48,242 bases of DNA from Candidatus Cryptobacteroides choladohippi (lineage in GTDB: Bacteria; Bacteroidota; Bacteroidia; Bacteroidales; UBA932): the NCBI GenBank assembly GCA_018065985.1, contig JAGHSF010000052.1:1-48242 (forward strand). The letters are read 5' to 3'. The position numbers and the translations under genes were made by a program. Positions 14,151-23,214 of the stretch are shown piece after piece. The notes under the pieces are model-generated. The model was not told the origin of the DNA and searched no databases. It was given only the letters and a program-made list of their open reading frames with translations. How positions within the stretch are numbered: position 1 is the first letter of the stretch; the number at the start of each line of letters is the position of its first letter.

Positions 14151-16889
14151 TTGAAGAAGAAGGGATTCATATTAACGCTGATTGTTCTGCTGTTGTTCAG
14201 CATGGCCGCCCCGGTTCAGGCACAGAGGCGCGGCCGCAACACCGGTCAGCAATTCGGTGTGCGTCAGGAGAAAAAGGTGATTCCCCCCGATTCTCTCGAG
14301 CTCGCACGCAGGGACTCCCTTCACTTTGCAGACTCACTCCACAGAATAGATTCCATCGCCCTTCTCGGCAAGAGTTCCCTGGAGCGTCCCGCATTCTCGA
14401 CCGCACGTGATTCCATCGTGGAGGTGTTCACTGACGGAAAGCGACTCATATATTATTATGGTGACGTGAGCGTGTCCTACCAGGACATGAAGCTCACCGC
14501 GGAGCGCATGGAGTACGACATGAACACAGGTACCGTCTACGCCTACGGTGTGCGTGACACCCTTTCCGGAGAATGGAAGGGCCTGCCTGTGATGGAGCAG
14601 GGAGGCAAGACCTACAACATGCACGAGGTCAGATACAACTTCGACACCAAGAAAGCTAGGATCACCAACATGGTCACGACTGAAGACGGCGGCCTCCTGC
14701 AGGGGCAGAACATCAAGATGATGCCGGACCAGTCGGTGAACATGACAAAGGGCAAATATACCGTCTGCGACCTCGAGCACCCGCATTACTGGCTTGAGCT
14801 CGAACTTGCCAAGGTCATCACCAAACCCACGCAGAAGACAGTCTTCGGCCCTGCACACCTTGTGGTGGAGGACGTGCACATCCCCTTCATCGGACTCCCC
14901 TTCGGTTTCATCCCCAAACGTCCGGAAAGGGCGACCGGCATGCTCATGCCCACCTTCGGACAGGAAGAGACCCGAGGCTTCTACGTCCGCGACGCCGGAA
15001 TGTACTTCGTATTCGGAGATTATTTCGACCTGTCCGTCACCGGAGACATCTACACCCTGGGGTCCTGGGCTCTCGACGTCAACTCCCGATACAAGGTCAA
15101 CTACAAATTCAACGGATCCTTCGCCTTGACCTATTCAATGGACAAGGGTGGAGAGAAAGGCACTCCCGAGTACTTCGAATCGTCCAACTTCGGCGTGAGG
15201 TGGTCTCATTCACAGGATTCCAAGGCACATCCAGGAACCAGCTTCAGCGCATCCGTAAACTTCTCCAGCCCGTCGAACAACAGGTTCAACTCCCGCTCGA
15301 TCGACGAAGCCCTGCAGAACCAGATATCATCATCGATATCCTACAGCCACAACTGGAACGGCAAGTTCAACCTGAGCGTCAACGCCCTCCACAACCAGAG
15401 CTCGAGGGACTCCTCATACACTTTCACACTGCCTAACGTGACGTTCTCGATGAGTACGATATATCCTTTCAAGCAGAAGAACCGCGTCGGCAAGGAAAAG
15501 TTCTATGAGAAGATAAGCTTCGGATACAACACCTCGCTGCAGAACAAGATCAGCTTCAAGGCCAAAGAGTTCGACCTCAAGGATCCCGCATTCATCAACA
15601 AGTTCGACAACAGCATGGCCCACAACTTCAGCATAGGCCTGCCGTCGTTCCAGCTGCTCAAATACCTGAGCTTCAACCCCAGCATCTCCTACGGCATGAA
15701 CTGGTATTTCAGGGAGTACAATGCCGCGTACAACCAGGAGACCGGCAAGATGGAGCAGACCAAGGGCGATATGTTCGGGGCATTCGGAATGATGCACAGG
15801 GGGTCGGCGTCGATGTCGATGAGCACGCGCCTGTACGGTACGCTGATGTTCGCGAAATTCAGGAAGGTCCAAGCCATAAGGCATGTGATATCACCCTCTG
15901 TCTCAATGAGCTACACCCCCGATCTCAGCAAGTCCTGGAACGGTTACACAACACTTGAGTACACCGACAGACAGGGTCAGGTGCAGCAGTATACCTACAA
16001 CCGCTTCACAGGAAGCACGGGTGCTGGCGCAAGAGAGGCCGCATCGATGAGCATCTCCATAGGCAACAACCTCGAGGCCAAGGTGCGCGACTTCGCCGAC
16101 ACCACCGGCACAGGCACAAAGAAGGTGAAGCTTATCGACCAGCTGACCTTCAACACCAGCTACAACTTCCTCGCCGAGGAGTTCAAGATGAGCACAATCA
16201 GCGCATCGATGAGCACCAACCTGTTCAGCAAGGTCAACATCAGCGCAAGTGCCGGGTTCGACCCTTATGCAATCGACGAGAAAGGTGTGAGATTCAATGA
16301 GTTTGCCGTCATGAAGGGGCAGGGTCTCGCCCGATTCAACAACGCCAACATCTCCGCTTCATATTCAATCTCCGGCAAGGGTGCCATCAACGGTAACGAC
16401 GGCTCCTCTTCCGATTCCGGCAATGGCGGGGTTCAGGGTGCGGCGGAATACTACCGCAAGATATACTACCATCCCGTCACAGGAGAGTACATCCCTGAGG
16501 GCTGGCTGTTCTACACCAACCCCAACGTGCCCTGGAGCCTGAACTTCAGCACCCAGTTCTCCTGCACAAGAGGACACAAGTACATCGAAGCCGAGCACAG
16601 GCTCGACAACAACAACACCTACAGGGCCACTGTCAGTACCACAGCCAACATAAAGCTCACGCCCAAAATGAACGTCAACCTGAGTACAGGTTACGATTTC
16701 ATCGCAAAGCAGATAACCACGACCCAGTTCAGCGCCACATATGACCTGCACTGCTTCAACATTTCCGTGCAATGGGTACCTGCCGGTACATACAAGAGCT
16801 ACAGTTTCCGCATAGCTGCCAACGCATCCACCCTTGCAGATATACTTCGCTTCAAGAAGAGCGACAGTTATATTGATAATTGGAAATAA
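14151..16889 (+). CDS. lptD: LPS-assembly outer-membrane protein LptD (OstA-like)
   Basis: 912 residues. It forms the outer-membrane channel that inserts lipopolysaccharide in the outer leaflet. Signal peptide is MKKKGFILTLIVLLLFSMAAPVQA. The region at about 90-220 is an OstA/LptA-like beta-jellyroll (YYYGDVSVSYQDMKLTAERMEYDMNTG..., then KMMPDQSVNMTKGKYTVC). The remaining 650 residues are a serine/threonine/aromatic-rich beta-barrel. The start is TTG at 14151; the first in-frame ATG (in FSMAAP) would destroy the signal peptide. It is one of several envelope genes here. Confidence 0.88.
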   Translation: MKKKGFILTLIVLLLFSMAAPVQAQRRGRNTGQQFGVRQEKKVIPPDSLELARRDSLHFADSLHRIDSIALLGKSSLERPAFSTARDSIVEVFTDGKRLIYYYGDVSVSYQDMKLTAERMEYDMNTGTVYAYGVRDTLSGEWKGLPVMEQGGKTYNMHEVRYNFDTKKARITNMVTTEDGGLLQGQNIKMMPDQSVNMTKGKYTVCDLEHPHYWLELELAKVITKPTQKTVFGPAHLVVEDVHIPFIGLPFGFIPKRPERATGMLMPTFGQEETRGFYVRDAGMYFVFGDYFDLSVTGDIYTLGSWALDVNSRYKVNYKFNGSFALTYSMDKGGEKGTPEYFESSNFGVRWSHSQDSKAHPGTSFSASVNFSSPSNNRFNSRSIDEALQNQISSSISYSHNWNGKFNLSVNALHNQSSRDSSYTFTLPNVTFSMSTIYPFKQKNRVGKEKFYEKISFGYNTSLQNKISFKAKEFDLKDPAFINKFDNSMAHNFSIGLPSFQLLKYLSFNPSISYGMNWYFREYNAAYNQETGKMEQTKGDMFGAFGMMHRGSASMSMSTRLYGTLMFAKFRKVQAIRHVISPSVSMSYTPDLSKSWNGYTTLEYTDRQGQVQQYTYNRFTGSTGAGAREAASMSISIGNNLEAKVRDFADTTGTGTKKVKLIDQLTFNTSYNFLAEEFKMSTISASMSTNLFSKVNISASAGFDPYAIDEKGVRFNEFAVMKGQGLARFNNANISASYSISGKGAINGNDGSSSDSGNGGVQGAAEYYRKIYYHPVTGEYIPEGWLFYTNPNVPWSLNFSTQFSCTRGHKYIEAEHRLDNNNTYRATVSTTANIKLTPKMNVNLSTGYDFIAKQITTTQFSATYDLHCFNISVQWVPAGTYKSYSFRIAANASTLADILRFKKSDSYIDNWK

Positions 16890-16901
16890 TTGCTATATTT
16901 G
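16872..16901 (+). promoter_or_regulatory. rho promoter
   Basis: ATTG at 16872-16875 and TATATTTG at 16894-16901, 18 bp apart. The -33 part lies within the last codons of lptD. The leader to the rho ATG at 16960 is about 50 nt and contains a GC-rich stretch (GGCGGCGGGGTCACTG), which may matter for the autoregulation known for rho genes. Confidence 0.6.
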
Positions 16902-16959
16902 CAATATCATTTCAACAGGCGGCGGGGTCACTGCTGCCCGAATTTAACAAAATACATAT

Positions 16960-18819
16960 ATGTCACACAGCTTATACGAGCTCAGTCAGATGAGTAGAGA
17001 GGAGCTCGAAAAACTTGCGAACGATTATCAGATCAAGACCAAGAAAATGGAAATTGACGAGATTGCATATGCAATTCTCGATAAGGAAGCTGTAATCGCT
17101 GCTTCTCAGGCACCTCAGGACAAGCCCAAGGCGCGCCGCGGCCGACCCAGAAAGGAAGACAAGCCCGCTGCGCCCCAGGAGTCCGAGCAGAAGGAAGAAG
17201 CCCAGCCTGCAGAAAACCCTCAGCCTCAGAAGAAAAGGAAAGAGGCCAAGCCCAAGCAGGAAGCCAGAACTGAACCTATGGAAGATTCCGCCGAGAAAAA
17301 GTCCGGGCAAAAGCCGGCAAAGGAGCAGAAGCCTGCAGCAGAGAACAAAGCTGCGGAGAACAGCCCTGCAGAGAGCAAGCCCGAGCAGAAAAAGCGCGGC
17401 CGCAAGCCGAAGAACGCCCAGCCCGCACAGGAAACCAAGCCTGAGCCGGAGCAGATGGATGCCGCCAGGAAGGCTGCACAGGAAAAGGCCGCCGCAATCG
17501 TTGCCGCAGCTACAGCCGTACAGCAGCAGAAGGCCTCAAAGGAGGCTCAGAATTCACAGCAGCAGGCCGAACAGCAGAATCAGCAGCAGAACCAGCAGCA
17601 GAGGCAGCAGAACAACAACAGCAACCAGCAGCAGAAGCCCAAGCGTCCTCACGTTCCCGAATTCGAGGGTACGGTAGAAGCTACGGGTGTGCTCGAGATA
17701 ATGCCGGACGGCTACGGCTTCCTCCGCTCATCAGACTACAACTATCTCAACTCTCCCGACGACATCTACGTCAGCCAGCAGCAGATCAAGATGAACGCCC
17801 TCAAGAGCGGCGACACCGTGATCGGAGAGATACGTCCTCCGCGCGAGGGAGACAAGTACTTCCCTCTCGTGAAGATCAAGTACGTGAACGGACGCACCCC
17901 CGAATTCATCAGGGACCGTGTGCCCTTCGACTTCCTCACTCCCCTTTTCCCCGACGAGAAGTTCAATCTCACCGGAGGCCAGTCCGGAAAGGACATCTCC
18001 TGCCGCATCGTCGACATGTTCTCGCCCATAGGCAAGGGTCAGCGCGGACTCATCGTGGCACAGCCCAAGACCGGTAAGACCATGCTGCTCAAGAGCATAG
18101 CGAACGCAATCGCCGAGAATCACCCCGAAGTTTACGAAATAGTGCTCCTCATCGACGAGCGTCCCGAGGAAGTTACCGACATGCAGCGCAGCGTCAAGGC
18201 CGAAGTCGTTGCATCCACATTCGACGAGCCGGCCGAGCATCACGTAAAGGTTGCCAACATGGTACTCGAGAAGTCCAGGCGCCTTGTCGAGTGCGGTCAT
18301 GACGTGGTCATCCTGCTCGACTCCATCACACGTCTGGCTCGCGCTTACAACACAGTGCAGCCTGCTTCAGGAAAGGTTCTCACCGGTGGTGTTGACGCAA
18401 ATGCGCTCCAGAAGCCCAAACGTTTCTTCGGAGCTGCCCGCAACATCGAAGGAGGCGGTTCGCTCACCATACTTGCAACGGCACTGACAGAGACAGGTTC
18501 CAAGATGGACGACGTCATCTTCGAGGAATTCAAGGGTACGGGCAACATGGAACTCCAGCTTGACAGGACCCTCAGCAACCGCAGGATATTCCCCGCAGTC
18601 AATGTCGTGCTTTCAGGCACACGAAGGGACGACCTCCTCTACCCGAAGGGACAGAGCCAGCGCATATGGATACTCCGGAAGCTGCTTGCAGACATGAATC
18701 CCACCGAGGCCATGAACTTCATGCTGCAGCTCATGGACGAATACAAGACCAACCAGGATCTGCTGGACAACATGTCCAAGGTAAATCCCAGAGAGGCAAA
18801 ATATTACGACAGTTATTAG
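16960..18819 (+). CDS. rho: Transcription termination factor Rho with long disordered N-terminal insertion
   Basis: 619 residues against 419 in E. coli Rho. An N-terminal Rho_N helical domain (about 1-47) is followed by about 180 residues of low-complexity sequence: lysine/glutamate/proline-rich, with two AT-hook-like motifs (RGRPRK at 60-65, KRGRKPK at 145-151) and a glutamine/asparagine-rich tract at about 186-226. Then come the RNA-binding cold-shock-like domain ([19 protein letters not shown]) and the RecA-type ATPase with QPKTGKT around 368-374, [12 protein letters not shown] and [11 protein letters not shown]. Such insertions are typical of Bacteroidetes Rho. The gene ends five bases before the convergent dut. 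Confidence 0.96.
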   Translation: MSHSLYELSQMSREELEKLANDYQIKTKKMEIDEIAYAILDKEAVIAASQAPQDKPKARRGRPRKEDKPAAPQESEQKEEAQPAENPQPQKKRKEAKPKQEARTEPMEDSAEKKSGQKPAKEQKPAAENKAAENSPAESKPEQKKRGRKPKNAQPAQETKPEPEQMDAARKAAQEKAAAIVAAATAVQQQKASKEAQNSQQQAEQQNQQQNQQQRQQNNNSNQQQKPKRPHVPEFEGTVEATGVLEIMPDGYGFLRSSDYNYLNSPDDIYVSQQQIKMNALKSGDTVIGEIRPPREGDKYFPLVKIKYVNGRTPEFIRDRVPFDFLTPLFPDEKFNLTGGQSGKDISCRIVDMFSPIGKGQRGLIVAQPKTGKTMLLKSIANAIAENHPEVYEIVLLIDERPEEVTDMQRSVKAEVVASTFDEPAEHHVKVANMVLEKSRRLVECGHDVVILLDSITRLARAYNTVQPASGKVLTGGVDANALQKPKRFFGAARNIEGGGSLTILATALTETGSKMDDVIFEEFKGTGNMELQLDRTLSNRRIFPAVNVVLSGTRRDDLLYPKGQSQRIWILRKLLADMNPTEAMNFMLQLMDEYKTNQDLLDNMSKVNPREAKYYDSY

Positions 18820-18824
18820 GAGTC

Positions 18825-19259
18825 CTACCTGATACCAGTGCTACCAAACCCGCCTTCTCCCCTTTCGGAGGAGGCGAGTTCGTTTACGCTCTCCCAGTCG
18901 ATGCGCTCATGCTTTGCCAGCACAAGCTGAGCTATGCGCTCACCTTTCTCGATAACGAAGTCATCACTTGAAAGATTGACGAGGATGACGCACACTTCAC
19001 CACGATAGTCGGCGTCAATCGTGCCAGGCGCATTGAGCACGGTTATGCCCTTCTTTGCAGCCAGACCGCTGCGCGGGCGGACCTGCACCTCATAGCCGGC
19101 AGGTATCTCGATGAAAAGGCCGGTAGGTACCATCGTACGCTCAAGGGGTTTGAGTACGATAGGTTCGGGATTGTTTGCGCGTACGTCAAGACCGGCTGCA
19201 AGCGCGGTTGCGTATTCCGGCAATGCATTGCCGCTGCGGTTGATTACTTTGACTTTCAT
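18825..19259 (-). CDS. dut: Deoxyuridine 5'-triphosphate nucleotidohydrolase (dUTPase)
   Basis: 144 residues, a trimeric-type dUTPase that hydrolyses dUTP to dUMP and keeps uracil out of DNA. Five conserved motifs in order: [53 protein letters not shown], and the glycine-rich C-terminal [10 protein letters not shown]. Its start is two bases after the permease stop; the 3' end converges on rho with a five-base gap and no visible terminator. Confidence 0.96.
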   Translation of the reverse strand: MKVKVINRSGNALPEYATALAAGLDVRANNPEPIVLKPLERTMVPTGLFIEIPAGYEVQVRPRSGLAAKKGITVLNAPGTIDADYRGEVCVILVNLSSDDFVIEKGERIAQLVLAKHERIDWESVNELASSERGEGGFGSTGIR

Positions 19260-19260
19260 G

Positions 19261-20361
19261 CTATTTGGGTGCTATTTTGTACAGGATTGCCGCAATCAGC
19301 GTGTATACCACATTCGGCAGCCACAAGGCAGCGGCTGCAGACATCACGCCGGTATATACAAACATTTCGGAGAAACGGAGGAACAATATGTACATGAACG
19401 CAAGTCCGATACCCAGTGCGATGTTCCAGCCGGTACCTCCTCTCTTCTTCCTGGACGTCAGAGCGACGCCCATGATGGTCAGGATGATAGCGGAGAAAGG
19501 CAAGGTCATACGGCGCTGCTTCTCGATCTGGGCATACATGACATTGGCATCACCACGCATCTTCTGCGTTTCTATCAATTCGTTAAGCTGGTCTATGGTC
19601 AGCGCTTCGATCGTATTCTCGTTGCGATAGAAGTCAGTGACGGTCAGGGCGATAACGGTGTCAAGCTGTTCTCCGCAGCGAACCCTGTCCTGCAGACCCT
19701 CGTTGTAGTCGCGTATCATGTACTTGCGCATGTGCCAGCTTCCCGAGGTACTGTCCCAGGCTGCCGATTCAGCGCTGAGCTTGCTCACGAGACGGTTTTC
19801 CTCCATGCTTTCGAGAGTCATCTTGTATGCGGTGTTGTTCCAGGTGCTGAAAGATTCCACGAACACGAACTGACCGGGGGCAATCTGATAGTGGACGTTC
19901 CTGCGGTTGAACACGCCCTTGCCCATCGAATTGCCGATGTACGACTGCTCGAATTCAACACGCGTGACGTTCGCCTTGGGAATTATGTAGAAGTTGAGAA
20001 CAAGTGACAGCAAGGCGATCAGAACGGCGGAGGCCATGTATGGCACCATGATTCTGTGGTAGCTCTCACCTCCGGAAAGCATTGCGATTATCTCGGAATT
20101 GGCAGCAAGTCTGGATGTGAAGAAGATTACCGTGATGAACACAAACAGAGGCGAGAACATGTTTATGAAGTACGGCACAAAGTTCACGTAATAGTCGAAT
20201 ATGATGGACTTCAGCGGAACTTCGTTCTTGACAAAGTCGTCGATCTTTTCCGATATGTCGAATATGATCACGATTCCGATGATGAGCAGCAACGCAATGA
20301 AGAAGGTCGCCATGAACCTCTTCATGATGTATCTGTCAAGTATCTTCGGTTTCAGGTTCAT
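19261..20361 (-). CDS. LptF/LptG-family permease (YjgP/YjgQ)
   Basis: 366 residues. Inner-membrane component of the lipopolysaccharide export ABC transporter, whose terminal outer-membrane partner, lptD, is nearby. It has three transmembrane segments near the N-terminus (about 14-34, 60-85, 105-125), a periplasmic jellyroll region (about 130-260), and three near the C-terminus, starting at [25 protein letters not shown], which is a family hallmark. Whether it is LptF or LptG cannot be told from this alone. It lies five bases downstream of tgt. Confidence 0.88.
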   Translation of the reverse strand: MNLKPKILDRYIMKRFMATFFIALLLIIGIVIIFDISEKIDDFVKNEVPLKSIIFDYYVNFVPYFINMFSPLFVFITVIFFTSRLAANSEIIAMLSGGESYHRIMVPYMASAVLIALLSLVLNFYIIPKANVTRVEFEQSYIGNSMGKGVFNRRNVHYQIAPGQFVFVESFSTWNNTAYKMTLESMEENRLVSKLSAESAAWDSTSGSWHMRKYMIRDYNEGLQDRVRCGEQLDTVIALTVTDFYRNENTIEALTIDQLNELIETQKMRGDANVMYAQIEKQRRMTLPFSAIILTIMGVALTSRKKRGGTGWNIALGIGLAFMYILFLRFSEMFVYTGVMSAAAALWLPNVVYTLIAAILYKIAPK

Positions 20362-20365
20362 CGTC

Positions 20366-21496
20366 CTACATTCTTTGGGTTATGCGCTTCACGACAGCAT
20401 CCTTCCACTGCAGGAAGTCTCCGGCCTGTATGTGCTCGCGTGCCTGGCGCACCACGTCGAGGTAGAATGCCAGGTTGTGCTCGCTGGCCAGCATCGCACC
20501 GAACATCTCGCCTGATTTGAAGAGATGGTGCAGATAAGCCTTTGTATATGTGTGATCCACGAACGATGTTCCGCTTGGATCAAGTTCAGAGAAGTCCTGC
20601 TCCCACTTGGCGTTTCTCATGTTCATGATTCCGTTCCATGTAAAGAGCATGCCGTTGCGTCCGTTGCGTGTGGGCATCACGCAGTCGAACATGTCGATTC
20701 CGCGCGAAATGGCCTCCAGTATGTTCGCAGGTGTTCCCACCCCCATCAGATATCTGGCCCTGTCCTGGGGTATCTGAGGGCACACAGTCTCTATCATCTC
20801 GTACATCACCTCGGTCTCCTCGCCCACTGCAAGGCCGCCGATGGCTATTCCCAGCTCCGAGAACTGAAGCGCATGCTCGGTCGCCTCAAGGCGAAGGTCC
20901 TTGTATGTGCAGCCCTGGATGATGGGGAAGAAAGTCTGCTGGTAGTCGTAGAGCGGATCGGACTCGCGGAAACTCTTCGCATAGCGTTCCAGCCAGTTTT
21001 TTGTGAGGTCCAGGCTCTTGCGGGCGTAGTTGTGGTCAGCGTCACCGGGGCAGCATTCGTCGAGAGCCATCATGATGTCGGCGCCGATGACACGCTGCGT
21101 ATGCACATTGTTCTCGGGGGTGAACGTGTGACGTGAGCCGTCGATGTGGCTCTGGAAGGTACAGCCCTCTCGGGTCAGTTTGCGTATGCCCGTGAGGCTG
21201 AACACCTGAAATCCGCCCGAATCGGTGAGGATGGGACGGTCCCAGCTCTCGAAGCGGTGAAGGCCGCCGGCCTTGTAGAGGGTGTCCAGGCCGGGGCGGA
21301 GATAGAGATGATATGTGTTGCCGAGAATTATCTCTGCGCCAATATCCTCCTTGAGGTCACGGTGATAGACGCCCTTCACGCTTCCCACAGTGCCGACGGG
21401 CATGAATATGGGAGTATTTATCTGACCATGATCGGTCTCTATTACGCCACATCTTGCTGAAGAGCAAGGGTCCTGACAAGTCTTCGTGAATTTCAT
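20366..21496 (-). CDS. tgt: Queuine/preQ1 tRNA-guanine transglycosylase
   Basis: 376 residues. It swaps guanine 34 for preQ1 in GUN-anticodon tRNAs. Substrate and catalytic motifs are intact: TPIFMPVGTVGSVKGV, LTDSGGFQVFSL with aspartate about 92, GIAIGGLAVGEETEVM, and GIDMFDCVMPTRNGRNG with the nucleophilic aspartate near 271. The structural zinc site looks altered: where the family has CxCxxC, this protein reads DPSGTSFVDHTYTKAYL (about 306-322), without cysteines, while the later histidine (SEHNLAFYL, about 340) remains. First gene of the tgt-permease-dut unit. Confidence 0.93.
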   Translation of the reverse strand: MKFTKTCQDPCSSARCGVIETDHGQINTPIFMPVGTVGSVKGVYHRDLKEDIGAEIILGNTYHLYLRPGLDTLYKAGGLHRFESWDRPILTDSGGFQVFSLTGIRKLTREGCTFQSHIDGSRHTFTPENNVHTQRVIGADIMMALDECCPGDADHNYARKSLDLTKNWLERYAKSFRESDPLYDYQQTFFPIIQGCTYKDLRLEATEHALQFSELGIAIGGLAVGEETEVMYEMIETVCPQIPQDRARYLMGVGTPANILEAISRGIDMFDCVMPTRNGRNGMLFTWNGIMNMRNAKWEQDFSELDPSGTSFVDHTYTKAYLHHLFKSGEMFGAMLASEHNLAFYLDVVRQAREHIQAGDFLQWKDAVVKRITQRM

Positions 21497-21500
21497 CTTT

Positions 21501-21508
21501 CAAAGATA
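21501..21508 (-). promoter_or_regulatory. tgt -7 element
   Basis: On the minus strand 21508 to 21501 reads TATCTTTG, matching TAnnTTTG. Four bases separate it from the tgt ATG (21496), implying a leaderless or near-leaderless transcript. No clear -33 TTTG. Confidence 0.45.
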
Positions 21509-21530
21509 AGGAATTCCCATGAAAAAATCT

Positions 21531-21538
21531 TAATTTTG
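21531..21538 (+). promoter_or_regulatory. Nucleoside permease -7 element
   Basis: TAATTTTG matches TAnnTTTG and lies 34 bp before the ATG at 21573. No clear -33 element is visible. Confidence 0.45.
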
Positions 21539-21572
21539 TATGCTTACCGGAAACTAAAAGCATGATCAGATA

Positions 21573-22847
21573 ATGAAAAATTCCAACATCACATCAAGGC
21601 TTATCCTGTTGAACTTCCTGGAGTTCGCAGTCTGGGGTGCGTACCTGACTTCTCTCGGACGCTATCTCGGCCAGATCGGGATGGGACCTCAGATCAAATG
21701 GTTCTTCGCGATGCAGGGTATCGTATCCATCTTCATGCCCGCCCTCATGGGCATCGTGGCCGACCGCCACATACAGGCCCAGAAGGTAGTTTCACTCTGC
21801 CACGGGCTTGCGGGCGTGTTCATGCTCGGAGCAGGGATCTACTGCCTCCAGGCCGGCTCTGCCGTGCAGTTCGCTCCCCTTTTCGTTCTGTACAGCCTCA
21901 GCGTGGCATTCTTCATGCCCACAATCGCCCTTGTGAACTCAGTGGCATATTTCGCTCTCGAAAACGCCGGCAAGGACCCCGTCAAGGACTTCCCTCCCAT
22001 CAGAGTCTTCGGCACCGTGGGATTCATCTGCAGCATGCTTCTGACCAACTTCCTGAAGATCGGCGGAACTGCGATGCAGGATTCGTCCACCCAGCTTCTC
22101 TCATCCGGCATTCTAAGTCTGATTCTCTGCGCATATGCGCTCACTATGCCGGCATGCCCCACAAAGAAGGGCGAGAGCCAGAGCATAAGCGACAGCCTGG
22201 GCCTCAAGGCCTTCGCCCTGTTCAAGGATGGCCAGTTCGCCATCTTCTTCATCTTCTCGATGCTCCTCGGCGCATCCCTTCAGATCACAAACGGCTACGC
22301 GAACACATTCCTTGGCTCTTTCGGCGAGAATCCCGCCCTCGCAAACACATTTGCGGTCAAGAACTCCAACGCACTCATCTCGATCTCGCAGATATCCGAG
22401 ACACTGTGCATCCTTCTCATCCCCTTCTTCATGAAGAAGTTCGGCATCAAGAAGGTCATGCTCATCGCAATGTTCGCATGGGTTTTCCGATTCGGTCTCT
22501 TCGGCCTCGGACAGCCTGACATGCCCGGTGTTCTCCTGTTCATACTCAGCTGCATAGTTTATGGCGTCGCCTTCGACTTCTTCAACATCTCCGGCTCCCT
22601 GTATGTGAACGAGAACGCTCCCAAGGAAGTCCGCAACTCCGCACAGGGCCTGTTCATGCTCATGACCAACGGCCTCGGTGCAACATTCGGAACGCTTGCA
22701 GCAGGAAAAGTCGTCGAGGCCTGCGTATACAACAACGCCCAGCCCAACTGGTCGAACGCCTGGTACATCTTCGCGGCATATGCACTCGCCGTCGGCGTCG
22801 CCTTCATGATTCTTTTCAAGGACCCCCAGAAAAACAAAGCACAATAA
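21573..22847 (+). CDS. Nucleoside:H+ symporter family MFS transporter (NupG-like)
   Basis: 424 residues with about twelve hydrophobic segments. The opening RLILLNFLEFAVWGAYLTSLGRYLGQIG and the segment QGIVSIFMPALMGIVADRHIQAQK match the nucleoside permease branch of the major facilitator superfamily. Other hallmarks are FFMPTIALVNSVAYFAL, DFPPIRVFGTVGFI and GVAFDFFNISGSLYVNENAP. It would import nucleosides across the inner membrane; substrate range cannot be told. The PqqD-like gene follows with a one-base gap. Confidence 0.88.
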   Translation: MKNSNITSRLILLNFLEFAVWGAYLTSLGRYLGQIGMGPQIKWFFAMQGIVSIFMPALMGIVADRHIQAQKVVSLCHGLAGVFMLGAGIYCLQAGSAVQFAPLFVLYSLSVAFFMPTIALVNSVAYFALENAGKDPVKDFPPIRVFGTVGFICSMLLTNFLKIGGTAMQDSSTQLLSSGILSLILCAYALTMPACPTKKGESQSISDSLGLKAFALFKDGQFAIFFIFSMLLGASLQITNGYANTFLGSFGENPALANTFAVKNSNALISISQISETLCILLIPFFMKKFGIKKVMLIAMFAWVFRFGLFGLGQPDMPGVLLFILSCIVYGVAFDFFNISGSLYVNENAPKEVRNSAQGLFMLMTNGLGATFGTLAAGKVVEACVYNNAQPNWSNAWYIFAAYALAVGVAFMILFKDPQKNKAQ

Positions 22848-22848
22848 T

Positions 22849-23121
22849 ATGAAGACTATCAAAGGTTTCCGCATGCGCAAACTCGGTCTTGAGCACATCA
22901 TTACCGCAGAAGGCGTCGAACTCATCAACTTCAACAAGATGATCGCCCTGAACGAATCCGCAGCATTCCTGTGGGAATCCGTTCAGGACAAGGACTCATT
23001 TACCGTAGAGACACTCGCAGACCTTCTCGTCGAGCAATACGGCATCGACAAGGAACTCGCTCTGAAAGATTCGGCAGCAGTTGCAGCCAAATGGATAGAG
23101 GCCGGCATCGCTGAAGAATAA
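22849..23121 (+). CDS. PqqD-family small protein, stand-alone
   Basis: 90 residues. The segment FNKMIALNESAAFLWESVQDKDSFTVETLADLLVEQYGID matches PqqD, the peptide-chaperone fold that hands precursor peptides to radical SAM enzymes. No radical SAM gene or precursor peptide is seen nearby, so the pairing is unknown. Its ATG begins one base after the permease stop, suggesting translational coupling. It may be a remnant, a general adaptor, or part of a system whose other genes are elsewhere. Confidence 0.8.
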   Translation: MKTIKGFRMRKLGLEHIITAEGVELINFNKMIALNESAAFLWESVQDKDSFTVETLADLLVEQYGIDKELALKDSAAVAAKWIEAGIAEE

Positions 23122-23161
23122 CAGACACTCAAGGCATTCCCCGCCAATCAAAGCAGACAGA

Positions 23162-23199
23162 ACAGGACAAGGCGCCGCACATGCGACGCCTTGTCCTGT
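23162..23199. terminator. Hairpin between convergent genes
   Basis: A perfect 13-bp inverted repeat (23162-23174 with 23187-23199) with a smaller CGC/GCG stem in its loop (23176-23185). It lies between the PqqD-like gene and potD, which point at each other. No long T-run follows on either strand, so it may slow RNases or terminate weakly. Confidence 0.5.
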
Positions 23200-23214
23200 A
23201 TATAGAGGGATAGA

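Noticed and set aside
16365..16772. Minus-strand open frame within lptD
   Set aside because: No promoter, no motif, and the plus-strand barrel sequence explains the DNA.
17560..17640. CAG-type repeat tract as a possible microsatellite
   Set aside because: It encodes the glutamine/asparagine-rich part of the Rho insertion with mixed CAG/CAA/AAC codons, so it is coding composition, not a simple repeat array.
23162..23199. Mobile-element inverted end or REP-like repeat
   Set aside because: A perfect 13-bp hairpin, but seen only once here and placed between convergent genes, so a terminator-type role is simpler.
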